From positions 4,154,001 through 4,218,000 of the forward strand of contig NZ_JAWQJT010000001.1 of assembly GCF_033441515.1 (NCBI RefSeq): a stretch of DNA of 64,000 bases, in the 5' to 3' direction. The notes beneath the pieces were generated by a model. It was not told the DNA's origin. It did not search any database and saw only the letters and a program-made list of their open reading frames with translations. This document shows, piece by piece, positions 17,643 to 26,418 of this stretch (positions within the stretch are counted from its first letter, which is position 1; the number at the start of each line of letters is the position of its first letter). Source of the stretch: Amycolatopsis solani. Lineage in GTDB: Bacteria > Actinomycetota > Actinomycetes > Mycobacteriales > Pseudonocardiaceae. The translations under genes were made by a program, and so were the position numbers.

Positions 17643-19754
17643 TCAGGCCGTGCTGGCCAGTGCGAACGGCAGCACGGCGGGTGCCCCGGCCCGCCTCAGC
17701 AGCCGGGCGGCCAGCGTCATCGTCCAGCCGGTGTCGATGACGTCGTCCACCAGCAGGACCGGCCCGGCCGGCAGCGTGGCGGCGAGGTCGGCGGGCATGC
17801 TCATCCGCCGCCACAGGTCGGCCAGCCGCTGTGCGCTGTTGGCCTGCCTCGGGGGTGGCCCTTCCGCGTCGAGCGCGCCGAGGAAGTCCAGCTTGCCGAT
17901 CTCGGCCAGTCGCGTCGCGAGGCTGTACACGAGCTGTGGCCTCGTCTCCGACGGGACGGCGATCACCGCCACCGGCCGCTCGGCCCACTGCCACCCGGCG
18001 AGCACCTGGACGCACGCCTTGAACACCGAGTCGGGGACCTCGGCGTCCGGTGCTCCGGCGCCGACGAGCTCCCGCAGCCGGTTGCCCCAGCCGACGTCGG
18101 TGAGCCGCCCGAGGACCTGGCCCGGCTCGGCCTGGTCGTCGGCCGAGATCCGGCCGGACACCGGAACGTCCAAAGAGGACATCCCGGTGGGCCACTGCTT
18201 CCGCGGCGCGACCTCGACCCCGGGTCGCTGCAGGCGTTCCCGGGTCGCGGTGACGACGTCGTCGGCGACCGCCGTGTCCCAGTGCTGCCCGGTGCAGTTG
18301 TCGCACCGCCCGCACGGCGCCGCGTCGGGGTCGTCGAGCTGCCGCCGCAGGTATTCCATCCGGCAGCCGTCGGTCGCGAGGTAGCCGAGCATCGCGTTCT
18401 GCTCGCGGTCGCGCGCCTCCGCGACCCGCTTGTAGCGCTCCCGGTCGTACTGCCAGTCCTCACCCGTGCTCGTCCAGCCGCCCTTGACGCGCCGGACCGC
18501 GCCGTCGACGTCCAGCACCTTGAGCACCATTTCCAGGCGGGAGCGGGAGAGCTCCACGGACGGCTCGAGCGCGGCCGTCGAAAGGGGACGGTCGGCGTAG
18601 GCGAGGGTGTTCAGCACCTGCGTCACCCGGAGCTCGTCGGGGAAGGCCAGTGACCCGAAGTACGCCCAGATCGCCTTGTCCTCCTCGCCGGGCAGCAGCA
18701 CGACTTCGGCGCGTTCCACACCACGCCCGGCGCGGCCGACCTGCTGGTAGTAGGCGATCGGCGAGGACGGCGCGCCGAGGTGCACGACGAACCCGAGGTC
18801 CGGCTTGTCGAACCCCATGCCCAGCGCGGAAGTCGCGACGAGCGCCTTGACGCGGTTGCCGAGCAGGTCGTCCTCGGCCGCCTGCCGGTCGGCCGGGTCG
18901 GTCTTGCCGGTGTAGGCCGCCACCGGGTACCCGCGGTCCTTCAGCAGCGCCGCGACGTCGTGCGCCGCCGCGACGGTCAGGCAGTAGATGATCCCCGACC
19001 CGGGCAGCTCGGCCAGGTGCTCGGCGAGCCACGCCAGCCGTGCCTGCGACGTCGGCAGCCGGCACACCGACAACCGCAGGCTTTCCCGGTCGAGGCTGCC
19101 CCGCAGCACGAGGGTGTCGCCGCCGGTACCGAGGCCCAGCTGCTCGGCGACGTCGGTGACCACGCGGTCGTTCGCGGTCGCCGTGGTCGCCAGCACCGGC
19201 ACGCCTTCCGGGAGGTCGCCCAGCAGGGTGCGCAGGCGCCGGTAGTCCGGCCGGAAGTCGTGGCCCCAGTCCGAAATGCAGTGCGCCTCGTCGACCACCA
19301 GCAGGCCGGTGCTCGCGGTCAGCTTCGGCAGCACGTTGTCGCGGAAGTCCGGGTTGTTCAGCCGTTCGGGGCTGACCAGCAGGACGTCCACCTCGCCGGC
19401 CGCGACCGCCGCCTGGACCTGGTCCCACTCCTGGGGGTTCGCGGAGTTCATCGTCGCCGCGTGGATCCCGGCGCGCGCCGCCGCCGAGATCTGGTTGCGC
19501 ATCAGCGCGAGCAGCGGCGAGACGATCACCGTCGGCCCGCTTCCCTGTTCCCGCAGCAACGCCGTGGCCAGGAAGTACACCGCCGACTTGCCCCACCCGG
19601 TGCGTTGCACGACCAGCGCCCGGCGCCGGTGCGCGACCAGTGCCTCGATGGCCGTCCACTGGTCTTCGCGCAGCTTCGCCGAGTCGCCGGCCAGCGCACG
19701 GAGGAGGGTCTCGGCGCGGTCGCGGAGGGCTGGGGTGGTGCTGGTCGTGTCCAC
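17643..19754 (-). CDS. RecQ-like DNA helicase with C-terminal phosphoribosyltransferase domain
   Basis: Protein of 703 residues from GTG 19754 (an in-frame ATG at 19778 would add eight). Superfamily 2 helicase motifs: Q-region LREDQWTAIEA, Walker A RTGWGKSA (51-58), DEAH at 155-158 followed by CISDWGHDFRPDY, motif V/VI TSALGMGFDKPDL and QVGRAGRG. A Zn-binding site of RecQ type follows (GCRMEYLRRQLDD, CGRCDNC). There is no HRDC domain; instead the C-terminus holds a phosphoribosyltransferase-like domain with the PRPP-loop pattern VLLVDDVIDTGWT. DNA repair or recombination is inferred; what the PRTase part does is unknown. Confidence 0.93.
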   Translation of the reverse strand: MDTTSTTPALRDRAETLLRALAGDSAKLREDQWTAIEALVAHRRRALVVQRTGWGKSAVYFLATALLREQGSGPTVIVSPLLALMRNQISAAARAGIHAATMNSANPQEWDQVQAAVAAGEVDVLLVSPERLNNPDFRDNVLPKLTASTGLLVVDEAHCISDWGHDFRPDYRRLRTLLGDLPEGVPVLATTATANDRVVTDVAEQLGLGTGGDTLVLRGSLDRESLRLSVCRLPTSQARLAWLAEHLAELPGSGIIYCLTVAAAHDVAALLKDRGYPVAAYTGKTDPADRQAAEDDLLGNRVKALVATSALGMGFDKPDLGFVVHLGAPSSPIAYYQQVGRAGRGVERAEVVLLPGEEDKAIWAYFGSLAFPDELRVTQVLNTLAYADRPLSTAALEPSVELSRSRLEMVLKVLDVDGAVRRVKGGWTSTGEDWQYDRERYKRVAEARDREQNAMLGYLATDGCRMEYLRRQLDDPDAAPCGRCDNCTGQHWDTAVADDVVTATRERLQRPGVEVAPRKQWPTGMSSLDVPVSGRISADDQAEPGQVLGRLTDVGWGNRLRELVGAGAPDAEVPDSVFKACVQVLAGWQWAERPVAVIAVPSETRPQLVYSLATRLAEIGKLDFLGALDAEGPPPRQANSAQRLADLWRRMSMPADLAATLPAGPVLLVDDVIDTGWTMTLAARLLRRAGAPAVLPFALASTA

Positions 19755-19837
19755 GTCCCCACGTCTACCCCATGGCACCGACGAACCGGGAATCGGCGGC
19801 GGCGCGAACGGACCGTTCGTGACGAATACGGGTGGTT

Positions 19838-19853
19838 ATGTGACCTGAATCAC
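19838..19853. promoter_or_regulatory. CRP/FNR-family (cAMP receptor protein) consensus site
   Basis: TGTGACCTGAATCACA matches TGTGA-N6-TCACA exactly, and the outer A/T pair extends it to 18 bp. It lies between divergent recQ-like and nadD genes, 61 bp upstream of the nadD -10 box and about 84 bp upstream of the recQ-like start. Confidence 0.75.
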
Positions 19854-19913
19854 ATCCATCGCCCGGTCGGGCCGGGTGGCGAACAGCACCCGGCGTCCCG
19901 CGCGCGCGGTGTA

Positions 19914-19919
19914 TAGGCT
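19914..19919 (+). promoter_or_regulatory. -10 box (TAGGCT) of nadD, leaderless type
   Basis: TAGGCT lies 8 nt before the nadD ATG at 19928; no ribosome binding site is present, consistent with a leaderless mRNA. Confidence 0.5.
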
Positions 19920-19927
19920 CTCCGGAC

Positions 19928-20521
19928 ATGTCACCACGGCGGATCGGGGTCATGGGCGGCACGTTCGACCCCGTGCACCACGGCCACCTCGTCGCGGCGA
20001 GCGAGGTCCAGTCCCGGTTCGGGCTCGACGAAGTGATCTTCGTCCCCACCGGCCAGCCCTGGCAGAAGACGAGCCGCCAGGTGACGAAGGCCGAGGACCG
20101 CTACCTGATGACGGTCATCGCGACCGCGTCGAACCCGGTGTTCTCCGTCAGCCGCGTCGACATCGACCGCGGCGGCCAGACCTACACCGTCGACACCCTC
20201 CGCGACCTGCACGCCGAGTACCCCGACGACGACCTCTTCTTCATCACCGGCGCCGACGCGCTCGAACAGATCCTGACCTGGCACAAGGCCGAGGAGCTGT
20301 TCGACTTCGCGCACTTCATCGGCGTCACCCGGCCCGGCTACCGGCTCAACTCGCACCACCTGCCCAGCGGGAAGGTGAGCCTCGTGGAGGTCACCGCGAT
20401 GGCGATCTCGTCGACCGGCTGCCGCGACCGGGTCGAACGCGGGGAGCCGGTCTGGTACCTCGTCCCCGACGGCGTCGTCCGCTACATCGCCAAAAAGGAC
20501 CTGTACCGGAAGAGCGACTGA
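19928..20521 (+). CDS. nadD: Nicotinate-nucleotide adenylyltransferase
   Basis: Protein of 197 residues with the nucleotidyltransferase motif [15 protein letters not shown] (residues 7-21) and the C-terminal [21 protein letters not shown], in which the usual ISST-x-R signature is conserved. It transfers AMP to nicotinate mononucleotide in NAD synthesis. It leads the conserved run nadD-rsfS-gpgP-octT. Confidence 0.97.
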   Translation: MSPRRIGVMGGTFDPVHHGHLVAASEVQSRFGLDEVIFVPTGQPWQKTSRQVTKAEDRYLMTVIATASNPVFSVSRVDIDRGGQTYTVDTLRDLHAEYPDDDLFFITGADALEQILTWHKAEELFDFAHFIGVTRPGYRLNSHHLPSGKVSLVEVTAMAISSTGCRDRVERGEPVWYLVPDGVVRYIAKKDLYRKSD

Positions 20522-20580
20522 AGGCCCGCTGGTCGCGGCGGGTACTCTTCTCGGGCGAACCCGATCTGTGAAGGAGCACC

Positions 20581-20976
20581 GTGGCAGCCACGTCCGAGGC
20601 ACGAGAGCTGGCCGTAGCGGCCGCACACGCGGCGGCGGACAAGAAGGCCAGCGACGTAGTCGTGCTGGACGTGTCCGAGCAGCTCGTCATCACCGACGCC
20701 TTCGTCATCGCCTCCGCGTCCAACGAGCGCCTGGTCGGCGCGATCGTCGACAACGTCGAGGAGAAGCTGCGGGAGAGCGGCCACAAGCCCGTCCGCCGCG
20801 AAGGCGCCCGCGAAGGGCGCTGGGTCCTGCTCGACTACGTCGACGTCGTCGTGCACGTCCAGCACGTCGAAGAGCGCACTTTCTACGGTCTCGAACGGCT
20901 GTGGAAGGACTGCCCGCGCATCGAGGTGTCCGGTCTCGAGGAGGCACCCGCCGACGAGGACCCGGACGTCCCGTGA
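20581..20976 (+). CDS. rsfS: Ribosome silencing factor RsfS
   Basis: Protein of 131 residues from GTG 20581 with ribosome binding site AAGGAG. The Iojap/RsfS fold is shown by VVVLDVSEQLVITDAFVIAS, GHKPVRREGAREGRWVLLDY and VVVHVQHVEERTFYGLERLW. It binds L14 and blocks subunit joining during starvation. Its stop overlaps the gpgP start (GTGA). Next to nadD in most bacteria. Confidence 0.97.
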   Translation: MAATSEARELAVAAAHAAADKKASDVVVLDVSEQLVITDAFVIASASNERLVGAIVDNVEEKLRESGHKPVRREGAREGRWVLLDYVDVVVHVQHVEERTFYGLERLWKDCPRIEVSGLEEAPADEDPDVP

Positions 20977-21587
20977 GCCCGCGGCGGCTTGTGCTCTGGC
21001 GCCACGGCGAGACGGACTACAACGCCGCCGGGCGGATGCAGGGTCACCTGGATTCGGCGCTGACCCCGCGCGGCTGGAACCAGGCCCGGTTCGCGGTGCC
21101 CGCGCTGGCCCGGTTCTCACCGGACCTCGTCATCGCGTCCGACCTGCGCCGCGCCACCGACACGGCCACCGTGCTCACCGACGCCATCGGCGTCCCGCTG
21201 CGCATCGACAAGCGCCTGCGCGAGACGCACCTCGGCGAGTGGCAGGGGCTCACCGGCGCGGAGGTCGACGCGGCCTACCCCGGTGAACGCGACCGCTGGC
21301 GCACCGACGCGACCTGGGCCCCGCCGGGCGGGGAGAACCGCGTCGACGTCGCCGACCGCGCCGGCGAAGTGGTCGCCGACCTGCAGCAGGCCAACTCCGA
21401 CGTCGGCGACACGGTGCTGCTGGCCGCGCACGGCGGGCTGATCATCGCGCTCACCGCCCGGCTGCTGAACCTGCCGGTCGAAATCTGGCCGTCGCTGGGC
21501 GGGATCTCGAACTGCCACTGGGTCGAGCTGGGCCTGCGCGACGGCAAGTGGCGGCTGAACGCCTACAACGCGGGGATGCACGGCTAA
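20973..21587 (+). CDS. gpgP: Glucosyl-3-phosphoglycerate phosphatase (histidine phosphatase family)
   Basis: Protein of 204 residues from GTG 20973, translationally coupled to rsfS. Histidine phosphatase motif LWRHGETD with catalytic His11, then SDLRRATDTA and LLAAHGGLI. Generic annotation would be phosphoglycerate mutase, but the position after rsfS and before octT matches M. tuberculosis Rv2419c, shown to dephosphorylate glucosyl-3-phosphoglycerate in methylglucose lipopolysaccharide (MGLP) synthesis. The specific function is inferred from this context. Confidence 0.85.
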   Translation: MSPRRLVLWRHGETDYNAAGRMQGHLDSALTPRGWNQARFAVPALARFSPDLVIASDLRRATDTATVLTDAIGVPLRIDKRLRETHLGEWQGLTGAEVDAAYPGERDRWRTDATWAPPGGENRVDVADRAGEVVADLQQANSDVGDTVLLAAHGGLIIALTARLLNLPVEIWPSLGGISNCHWVELGLRDGKWRLNAYNAGMHG

Positions 21588-21590
21588 CCG

Positions 21591-22319
21591 ATGGGGCCGC
21601 GCCTGCTGGTGTTCGGCGATTCGCTGAGCTTTCACGGTCCCGAAGGACCCTGCGCCGCGGACGAGCCGCGGTTGTGGCCCAACATCGCCGCCACCGCCCT
21701 CGGCGGCACCGCCGACCTGGTCGCCGGGATCGGCTGGAACGCCCGCGACGCCTGGTGGTCGCTGACCGGCGACCCGCGCGTCTGGGCCGATCTGCACCAC
21801 GTCGACGCCGTCGTGCTCGCGGTCGGCAGCATGGACACCCTGCCTTCGCCGTTGCCGACCTACCTGCGCACGGGGCTGAAGTACCTGCGTCCCGACCCCG
21901 TGCGGCGGGTGGTGCGCAAGGCTTATCTGGGCGCGCAGCCCCGGCTTTCCGTCGCGTTCCGCGGCCGTCCGGTGGTGCTGCCGGCGAAGCTGACTGTCCG
22001 GTACCTCGACGAGTGCGTGGGCGCGCTGCGCGCCCTGCGGCCCGAGCTGCCGGTCTTCGGGATGCTGCCGTCGGTGCACCGCGCGGCGGCGTACGGCGGC
22101 GTGCACACCGCGCGGCCGGCCGCGGCGGCCGCGATGGCGGCGTGGGGCGCGCGGGCGGACGTGCCCCTCCTCGACCTCGAAGCCGTTGTCGGAGAGCACG
22201 TCCTGAGCGGCGAGGGCAACCCGGACGGCATGCACTGGGGGTGGCGGGGACACGCGGCGGTGGGCGAGGCGATGTCCGTGTTGCTGGCGCCGGTGCCGGC
22301 CCCCGGCCACGTAGGCTGA
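21591..22319 (+). CDS. octT: Diglucosylglycerate octanoyltransferase (SGNH hydrolase fold)
   Basis: Protein of 242 residues starting 3 bp after gpgP. The SGNH blocks are visible: FGDSLS (residues 8-13, Ser nucleophile), a Gly/Asn region near VAGIGWN, and the C-terminal DGMHWGWRGH providing Asp and His. It corresponds in position and length to Rv2418c (OctT), which octanoylates the primer of MGLP. With gpgP it suggests this organism makes acylated polymethylated or polyglucosyl glycerates. Confidence 0.83.
   Translation: MGPRLLVFGDSLSFHGPEGPCAADEPRLWPNIAATALGGTADLVAGIGWNARDAWWSLTGDPRVWADLHHVDAVVLAVGSMDTLPSPLPTYLRTGLKYLRPDPVRRVVRKAYLGAQPRLSVAFRGRPVVLPAKLTVRYLDECVGALRALRPELPVFGMLPSVHRAAAYGGVHTARPAAAAAMAAWGARADVPLLDLEAVVGEHVLSGEGNPDGMHWGWRGHAAVGEAMSVLLAPVPAPGHVG
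22312..22317 (+). promoter_or_regulatory. -10 box (TAGGCT) of the DegV gene inside the octT stop region
   Basis: TAGGCT overlaps the octT TGA and lies 6 nt before GTG 22324, giving the DegV gene a leaderless start separate from the upstream operon. Confidence 0.5.
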
Positions 22320-22323
22320 CGGC

Positions 22324-23181
22324 GTGTCGGTCGCCGTAGTCACGGATTCCACCGCCCACCTGCCGGAGGGCTTCGCCGAACGGCACGAGGTCCGGGTGGT
22401 GCCGCTGCACGTCCTCGTCGACGGCGTCGTCTCCCTCGACGGCGTCGAGACCGGGCCCGCGGCGGTCGCCGAAGCGATGAAGCAGCGCAAGATCGTCACG
22501 ACTTCACGGCCGACACCCACCGAATTCGCCGAGGAGTACCGCGCGGCGCTGGACAGTGGCGCGGACGCGATCGTCTCGGTCCACCTGTCGCGCGAGCTCT
22601 CGGGGACGTGGGAAGCGGCGGTGCTGGCGGCCCAGGAAGTGGGGCCCGACCGGGTCCGCGTGGTCGATTCGCGGACCACGGCGATGGGGCTCGGGTTCGC
22701 CGCGCTGCACGCCGCCGGCGCCGCGGCGGCGGGGGCGGAACCGGCCGCGGTCGAGGCCGCCGCGGTGCGCGCGGCCGGCTGCTCGTCGACGTTGTTCGTC
22801 GTGGAGACCCTCGACCACCTGCGCCGCGGCGGCCGGATCGGCCCGGCGGCGGCGCTGCTCGGCACCGCGCTCGCGGTGAAGCCGGTGCTGCACATGGCCG
22901 ACGGCCGGATCCTGCCGCTGGAGAAGGTCCGCACCATGAACCGGGCGATCGCGCGGCTGGTCGAGCTCGCCGCCGAAGCGGCGGCCGGCGAGGACGTCGA
23001 GCTCGCCGTCCACCACCTCGCCTCGCCGGAGCGGGCGGTCGAGCTGGCGAACCGGCTCGAGGAAGCCGTGCCGCGCTCGGCGGGCTGCGTGGTCTCCGAG
23101 CTGGGCGCGGTGATCGGGGCGCACACCGGGCCCGGGGTGCTGGGCGTGGTCGTCCAGCGCACGGTCCCGTCCCGGAGCTAG
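22324..23181 (+). CDS. DegV family fatty-acid-binding protein
   Basis: Protein of 285 residues from GTG 22324. DegV features: VAVVTDSTAHLP at the N-terminus, TSRPTPTEF, VSVHLSRELSGTWEAA, VVDSRTTAMGLGF and VVETLDHLRRGGRIGPA. Family members bind a single fatty acid and in Firmicutes (FakB) present it to a kinase; whether a FakA partner exists is not visible here. Position equals Rv2417c. The eis gene that follows in M. tuberculosis is absent. Confidence 0.94.
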   Translation: MSVAVVTDSTAHLPEGFAERHEVRVVPLHVLVDGVVSLDGVETGPAAVAEAMKQRKIVTTSRPTPTEFAEEYRAALDSGADAIVSVHLSRELSGTWEAAVLAAQEVGPDRVRVVDSRTTAMGLGFAALHAAGAAAAGAEPAAVEAAAVRAAGCSSTLFVVETLDHLRRGGRIGPAAALLGTALAVKPVLHMADGRILPLEKVRTMNRAIARLVELAAEAAAGEDVELAVHHLASPERAVELANRLEEAVPRSAGCVVSELGAVIGAHTGPGVLGVVVQRTVPSRS

Positions 23182-23247
23182 CCGAACCCACCAGCATGCC
23201 ACCCGGGTACGACGGAAACGGCCGTTCCCGGGCCGGACCGGGGGAAT

Positions 23248-23274
23248 CCGTCCACAGCACCCCGGTTGTCCACA
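23248..23274 (+). promoter_or_regulatory. Pair of DnaA-box-like 9-mers upstream of comEA
   Basis: TTGTCCACA (23266-23274) is the actinobacterial DnaA box consensus, and CCGTCCACA (23248-23256) matches 7 of 9 in the same orientation exactly 18 bp earlier. They sit 55-81 bp before the comEA start. Binding is unproven. Confidence 0.45.
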
Positions 23275-23315
23275 GGACGCGCCGGCACCCCTGTCGGACG
23301 CCTCCCCGCGGGCCC

Positions 23316-23321
23316 TAACGT
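23316..23321 (+). promoter_or_regulatory. -10 box (TAACGT) of comEA, leaderless type
   Basis: TAACGT is 7 nt before GTG 23329 and supports that start over the upstream in-frame TTG at 23266. Confidence 0.45.
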
Positions 23322-23328
23322 CGATCGT

Positions 23329-24042
23329 GTGTTCGAGCAGTCCGCCCGGGATCCGGGCCCTCCCGTCAACGACCGGCTCTCCTGGCTGGCCGACCAGCTC
23401 TCGCCCGATGCGAGCACGGTCGGGCCGGGTGGCCGGCTGGTCCGGCGCTGGCTGCCGGGCGGCCCGGCCGGTCCCGGCCGCCGCCGGTGGGCGCTCGCCG
23501 GCGTCCTGGCCGCGGTCGTGGTGATCGTCCTCGGCTCGGTCGCGCTCTTCGGCGGCCGTCCGGCGCCCGAGCCCCTGCCCGCGTTGCCAACCGCGAAACC
23601 GGCGGCGGAGGCGCGGGCCTCGCCCCAGGCCGGCCTGGTCGTCAGCGTCATCGGCCGTGTCCGGTCGCCGGGACTGGTCACCGTGCCCGCCGGCGCCCGC
23701 GTCGCCGACGTACTGCGTGCGGCGGGCGGGGCCGAGCCCGGTGCGGACGTCTCCGGGCTGAACCTCGCCCGCAAGGTGACCGACGGCGAGCAGCTCGCGG
23801 TCGGTGTCCCGGCGCCCGCCGCCGTTCCCGGCGCGGCGGCGGACGGCGGCAAGGTCGACCTCAACGCCTCGAGCGCGGATCAGCTGGACACGCTGCCGGG
23901 CATCGGCGAGGTGATGGCGAAGCGGATCGTCCAGTGGCGGACCGACCACGGCGGCTTCACCAAGATCGAGCAGCTGCGCGACGTCGACGGGCTCGGCGAA
24001 AGCAAGTTCGAAAAGCTGCGGGAGAAGGTGACGGTCGGATGA
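23329..24042 (+). CDS. comEA: ComEA-like DNA-binding protein (SLBB and helix-hairpin-helix)
   Basis: Protein of 237 residues from GTG 23329. A cytoplasmic N-terminus is followed by one membrane helix (WALAGVLAAVVVIVLGSVAL, ~ residues 50-70), an SLBB domain (VIGRVRSPGLVTVPAGARV) and a C-terminal double helix-hairpin-helix (VDLNASSADQLDTLPGIGEV). In competent bacteria ComEA binds incoming double-stranded DNA outside the membrane. It overlaps comEC by ATGA, forming the usual pair. Natural competence of the host is not implied by these genes alone. Confidence 0.95.
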   Translation: MFEQSARDPGPPVNDRLSWLADQLSPDASTVGPGGRLVRRWLPGGPAGPGRRRWALAGVLAAVVVIVLGSVALFGGRPAPEPLPALPTAKPAAEARASPQAGLVVSVIGRVRSPGLVTVPAGARVADVLRAAGGAEPGADVSGLNLARKVTDGEQLAVGVPAPAAVPGAAADGGKVDLNASSADQLDTLPGIGEVMAKRIVQWRTDHGGFTKIEQLRDVDGLGESKFEKLREKVTVG

Positions 24043-26417
24043 GCTTCCCCGCGACCGACACCCGGCAGGACCTGCGGCTGGTCCCGGCGGCGCTGGCGTG
24101 CTGGCTGGCCGCGCTCGCCGGGCTGCTCCTCGGCTGGTGGACGGCCGTCGTCGCCGGGCTCGCCTCGGCGGTGCTCGCCGGGCTCGTGCTCTGGCGGGCC
24201 CGCGATCGGCCCCGGGTACTCGGTGCGGCGGCGGCGGCACTGCTGGTGCTGGGGCTCGTCGCGGCGGGCCCGGTCGCCTGGCGGATCCGTGACGCGCAGC
24301 AGGACAGCCTTCGCGCCGAAGCGGCCCAGGGACTGCCCGCGGTGCTGAGGGTCGTCGTCGCCGAACGTCCGAAGCCCGTGCGCGGCGCGGGGTACGCCGA
24401 TCGCCAGGCCGGTGCCCGGTCGGTGGTGCTGGCGGCCGACGTGCGCACGGCGTCGGTCGACGGACGGCCGGTGCCGTCGTCCGGGCGCGTCCTGCTCCTG
24501 GCTCCGGTCGCGCACTGGGCGGCCCTGCTTCCGGGCCAGGAAGTGACGGTGCCGGGGCTGCTGATGCCACCGCGCGGGCCGGACCTGACCGTGGCCGTGC
24601 TTTCGGTGCGCGGCCCGCCGGGCGAGGCCGGTCCGGCGCCGTGGTGGCAGCGGACGGCGGCGAGCCTGCGTGCCGGTCTTCACGACCTGTGCCAGGCCTT
24701 GCCGGACGAGCCCGCCGGCCTGCTGCCGGGGCTGGTGCTGGGCGACACGAGCGGGTTGTCGCCGCGCGTCGAGCAGGAGTTCGTCACCGCGGGCCTCGCC
24801 CACCTCACCGCGGTCAGCGGCGGGAACCTCGCCGTGGCCTGTGGCGCGGTCCTGCTGCTGCTCCGGTTGCTGCGGCTGGGGCCACGGCTGTCGGCGGTGG
24901 CGGCCGGTGCCTGCCTGGCGGGGTTTCTCGTCCTGGTCGGGCCGGAGCCGAGCGTGCTGCGGGCGGGCGTCATGGCGGCGGTGGCGTTGCTGGCACTGGC
25001 GCTGGGCCGGCAGGGTTCGGCGCTGCCCGCGCTGGCGTTCGCGGTCTGCCTGCTCGTGGTGGTGGATCCGGCGATGGCCACGGACTTCGGGTTCGCGCTG
25101 TCGGTGTGCGCGACCGCCGGCCTGGTGCTGCTGGCGCCGCGCTGGGCGGGCGGGCTGATCCGCCGCGGGGTCCCGCCGGGTGTCGCGGAAGGGCTGGCGA
25201 TCCCGCTGGCGGCGTTCCTCGTGACCGCACCCGTGCTCGCGGGCATGGCGGGGTCGGTGAGCCTGGTTTCGGTGCTGACCAACGTCCTCGCCGCGCCCGT
25301 GGTGGCCCCGGCGACCGTGCTCGGCGTGCTGGCGACGGTCACCGGCCCGTGGTGGCCGGGTGCCGGGGAGTTCCTGGTGCACCTCGCCGATCCCGAAGCC
25401 CGGTGGCTGATCACGGTGGCGCGGCACGGTGCGCGTGCTCCCGGTGCGGTCATCGCGTGGCCGGGCGGCTGGTGGGGTGGGCTCCTCGCCGCCGCCGTTC
25501 TGGCGGCGCTCGTGCTGGCGGCCCGGCTACGGCGAGTGCGGGTGCTCATGGCGGTCCTGGCCGCCGGTGCCCTGCTGGTGCTCGTGCCGGTGCGGGTCCT
25601 GGCGCCGTCGTGGCCACCGCGGAACTGGGCGATGGTCGAGTGCGACGTCGGCCAGGGTGACGCGGTGGTGCTGGCGACCGCCGAACCCGGGCGGGCCGTC
25701 GTCGTCGACACCGGGCCCGAACCCGGGCCGGTCGACGAATGCCTGCACCGGCTGGCTGTCGACCGGATCCCGCTGGTGGTGCTGAGCCACCTGCACGCCG
25801 ACCACATCGGCGGGCTCGCCTCGGTCTTCGACGGCCGGGAGGTGGGCGGGATCGCCGTCGGGCCGGGGCGGGCGCCGGAGTGGGCGTGGCGGCAGGTCGC
25901 CGCGGAGGCGGCGCGGCAGGCGGTGCCGCTGGTGGAGCTGAACCCGGGGGAGCGGCTGGCGTGGCCCGGGCTGGCGCTCGACGTACTGGGTCCGCGCTAT
26001 GTCCCGGCTCGCACGGCGGGCCAGGACGGGACGGCCGTCAACAACAGCTCCGTCGTGCTGCGCGGGGAAACGGCGGCGGGCCGGGTCATGCTGACCGGCG
26101 ACGTCGAACTGGCCGCGCAGGCCGACCTGCTGGCCGACATCGGTGATCTGAAAGCGGAGGTGCTGAAAGTCCCCCACCACGGTTCGCGTTACTCGCTGCC
26201 GTCTTTCCTCGCGGCGGTGGCGCCGCGGGTGGCCTTGGTCAGCGTGGGTGCCGGCAACACCTACGGCCATCCGAACAAGTCCACAGTGGACACCCTGACG
26301 GCGCTCGGTGCGCTGGTCACCCGAACCGACGTGGACGGCGACACGGCGGTCGTGACGGACACGGCCGGGCCGGCGGTGGCGCGCCGGGGCGAGCCCCGCG
26401 GGCCGCCGCGCCGCTGA
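24039..26417 (+). CDS. comEC: ComEC/Rec2 family DNA uptake channel protein
   Basis: Protein of 792 residues from ATG 24039. N-terminal membrane helices and a DUF4131-type domain, a central Competence domain with many helices (LTAVSGGNLAVACGAVLLLL near 262), and a C-terminal metallo-beta-lactamase-like domain (VECDVGQGDAVV, SHLHADHIGG near 582, LTGDVE, KVPHHGSRYS). It forms the presumed channel through which single-stranded DNA enters and may degrade one strand. Ends before a hairpin facing thrC. Confidence 0.95.
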   Translation: MSFPATDTRQDLRLVPAALACWLAALAGLLLGWWTAVVAGLASAVLAGLVLWRARDRPRVLGAAAAALLVLGLVAAGPVAWRIRDAQQDSLRAEAAQGLPAVLRVVVAERPKPVRGAGYADRQAGARSVVLAADVRTASVDGRPVPSSGRVLLLAPVAHWAALLPGQEVTVPGLLMPPRGPDLTVAVLSVRGPPGEAGPAPWWQRTAASLRAGLHDLCQALPDEPAGLLPGLVLGDTSGLSPRVEQEFVTAGLAHLTAVSGGNLAVACGAVLLLLRLLRLGPRLSAVAAGACLAGFLVLVGPEPSVLRAGVMAAVALLALALGRQGSALPALAFAVCLLVVVDPAMATDFGFALSVCATAGLVLLAPRWAGGLIRRGVPPGVAEGLAIPLAAFLVTAPVLAGMAGSVSLVSVLTNVLAAPVVAPATVLGVLATVTGPWWPGAGEFLVHLADPEARWLITVARHGARAPGAVIAWPGGWWGGLLAAAVLAALVLAARLRRVRVLMAVLAAGALLVLVPVRVLAPSWPPRNWAMVECDVGQGDAVVLATAEPGRAVVVDTGPEPGPVDECLHRLAVDRIPLVVLSHLHADHIGGLASVFDGREVGGIAVGPGRAPEWAWRQVAAEAARQAVPLVELNPGERLAWPGLALDVLGPRYVPARTAGQDGTAVNNSSVVLRGETAAGRVMLTGDVELAAQADLLADIGDLKAEVLKVPHHGSRYSLPSFLAAVAPRVALVSVGAGNTYGHPNKSTVDTLTALGALVTRTDVDGDTAVVTDTAGPAVARRGEPRGPPRR

Positions 26418-26418
26418 A

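Noticed and set aside
20973..21587. Reading gpgP as a glycolytic phosphoglycerate mutase
   Set aside because: Position between rsfS and octT matches the glucosyl-3-phosphoglycerate phosphatase locus; a glycolytic role has no local support.
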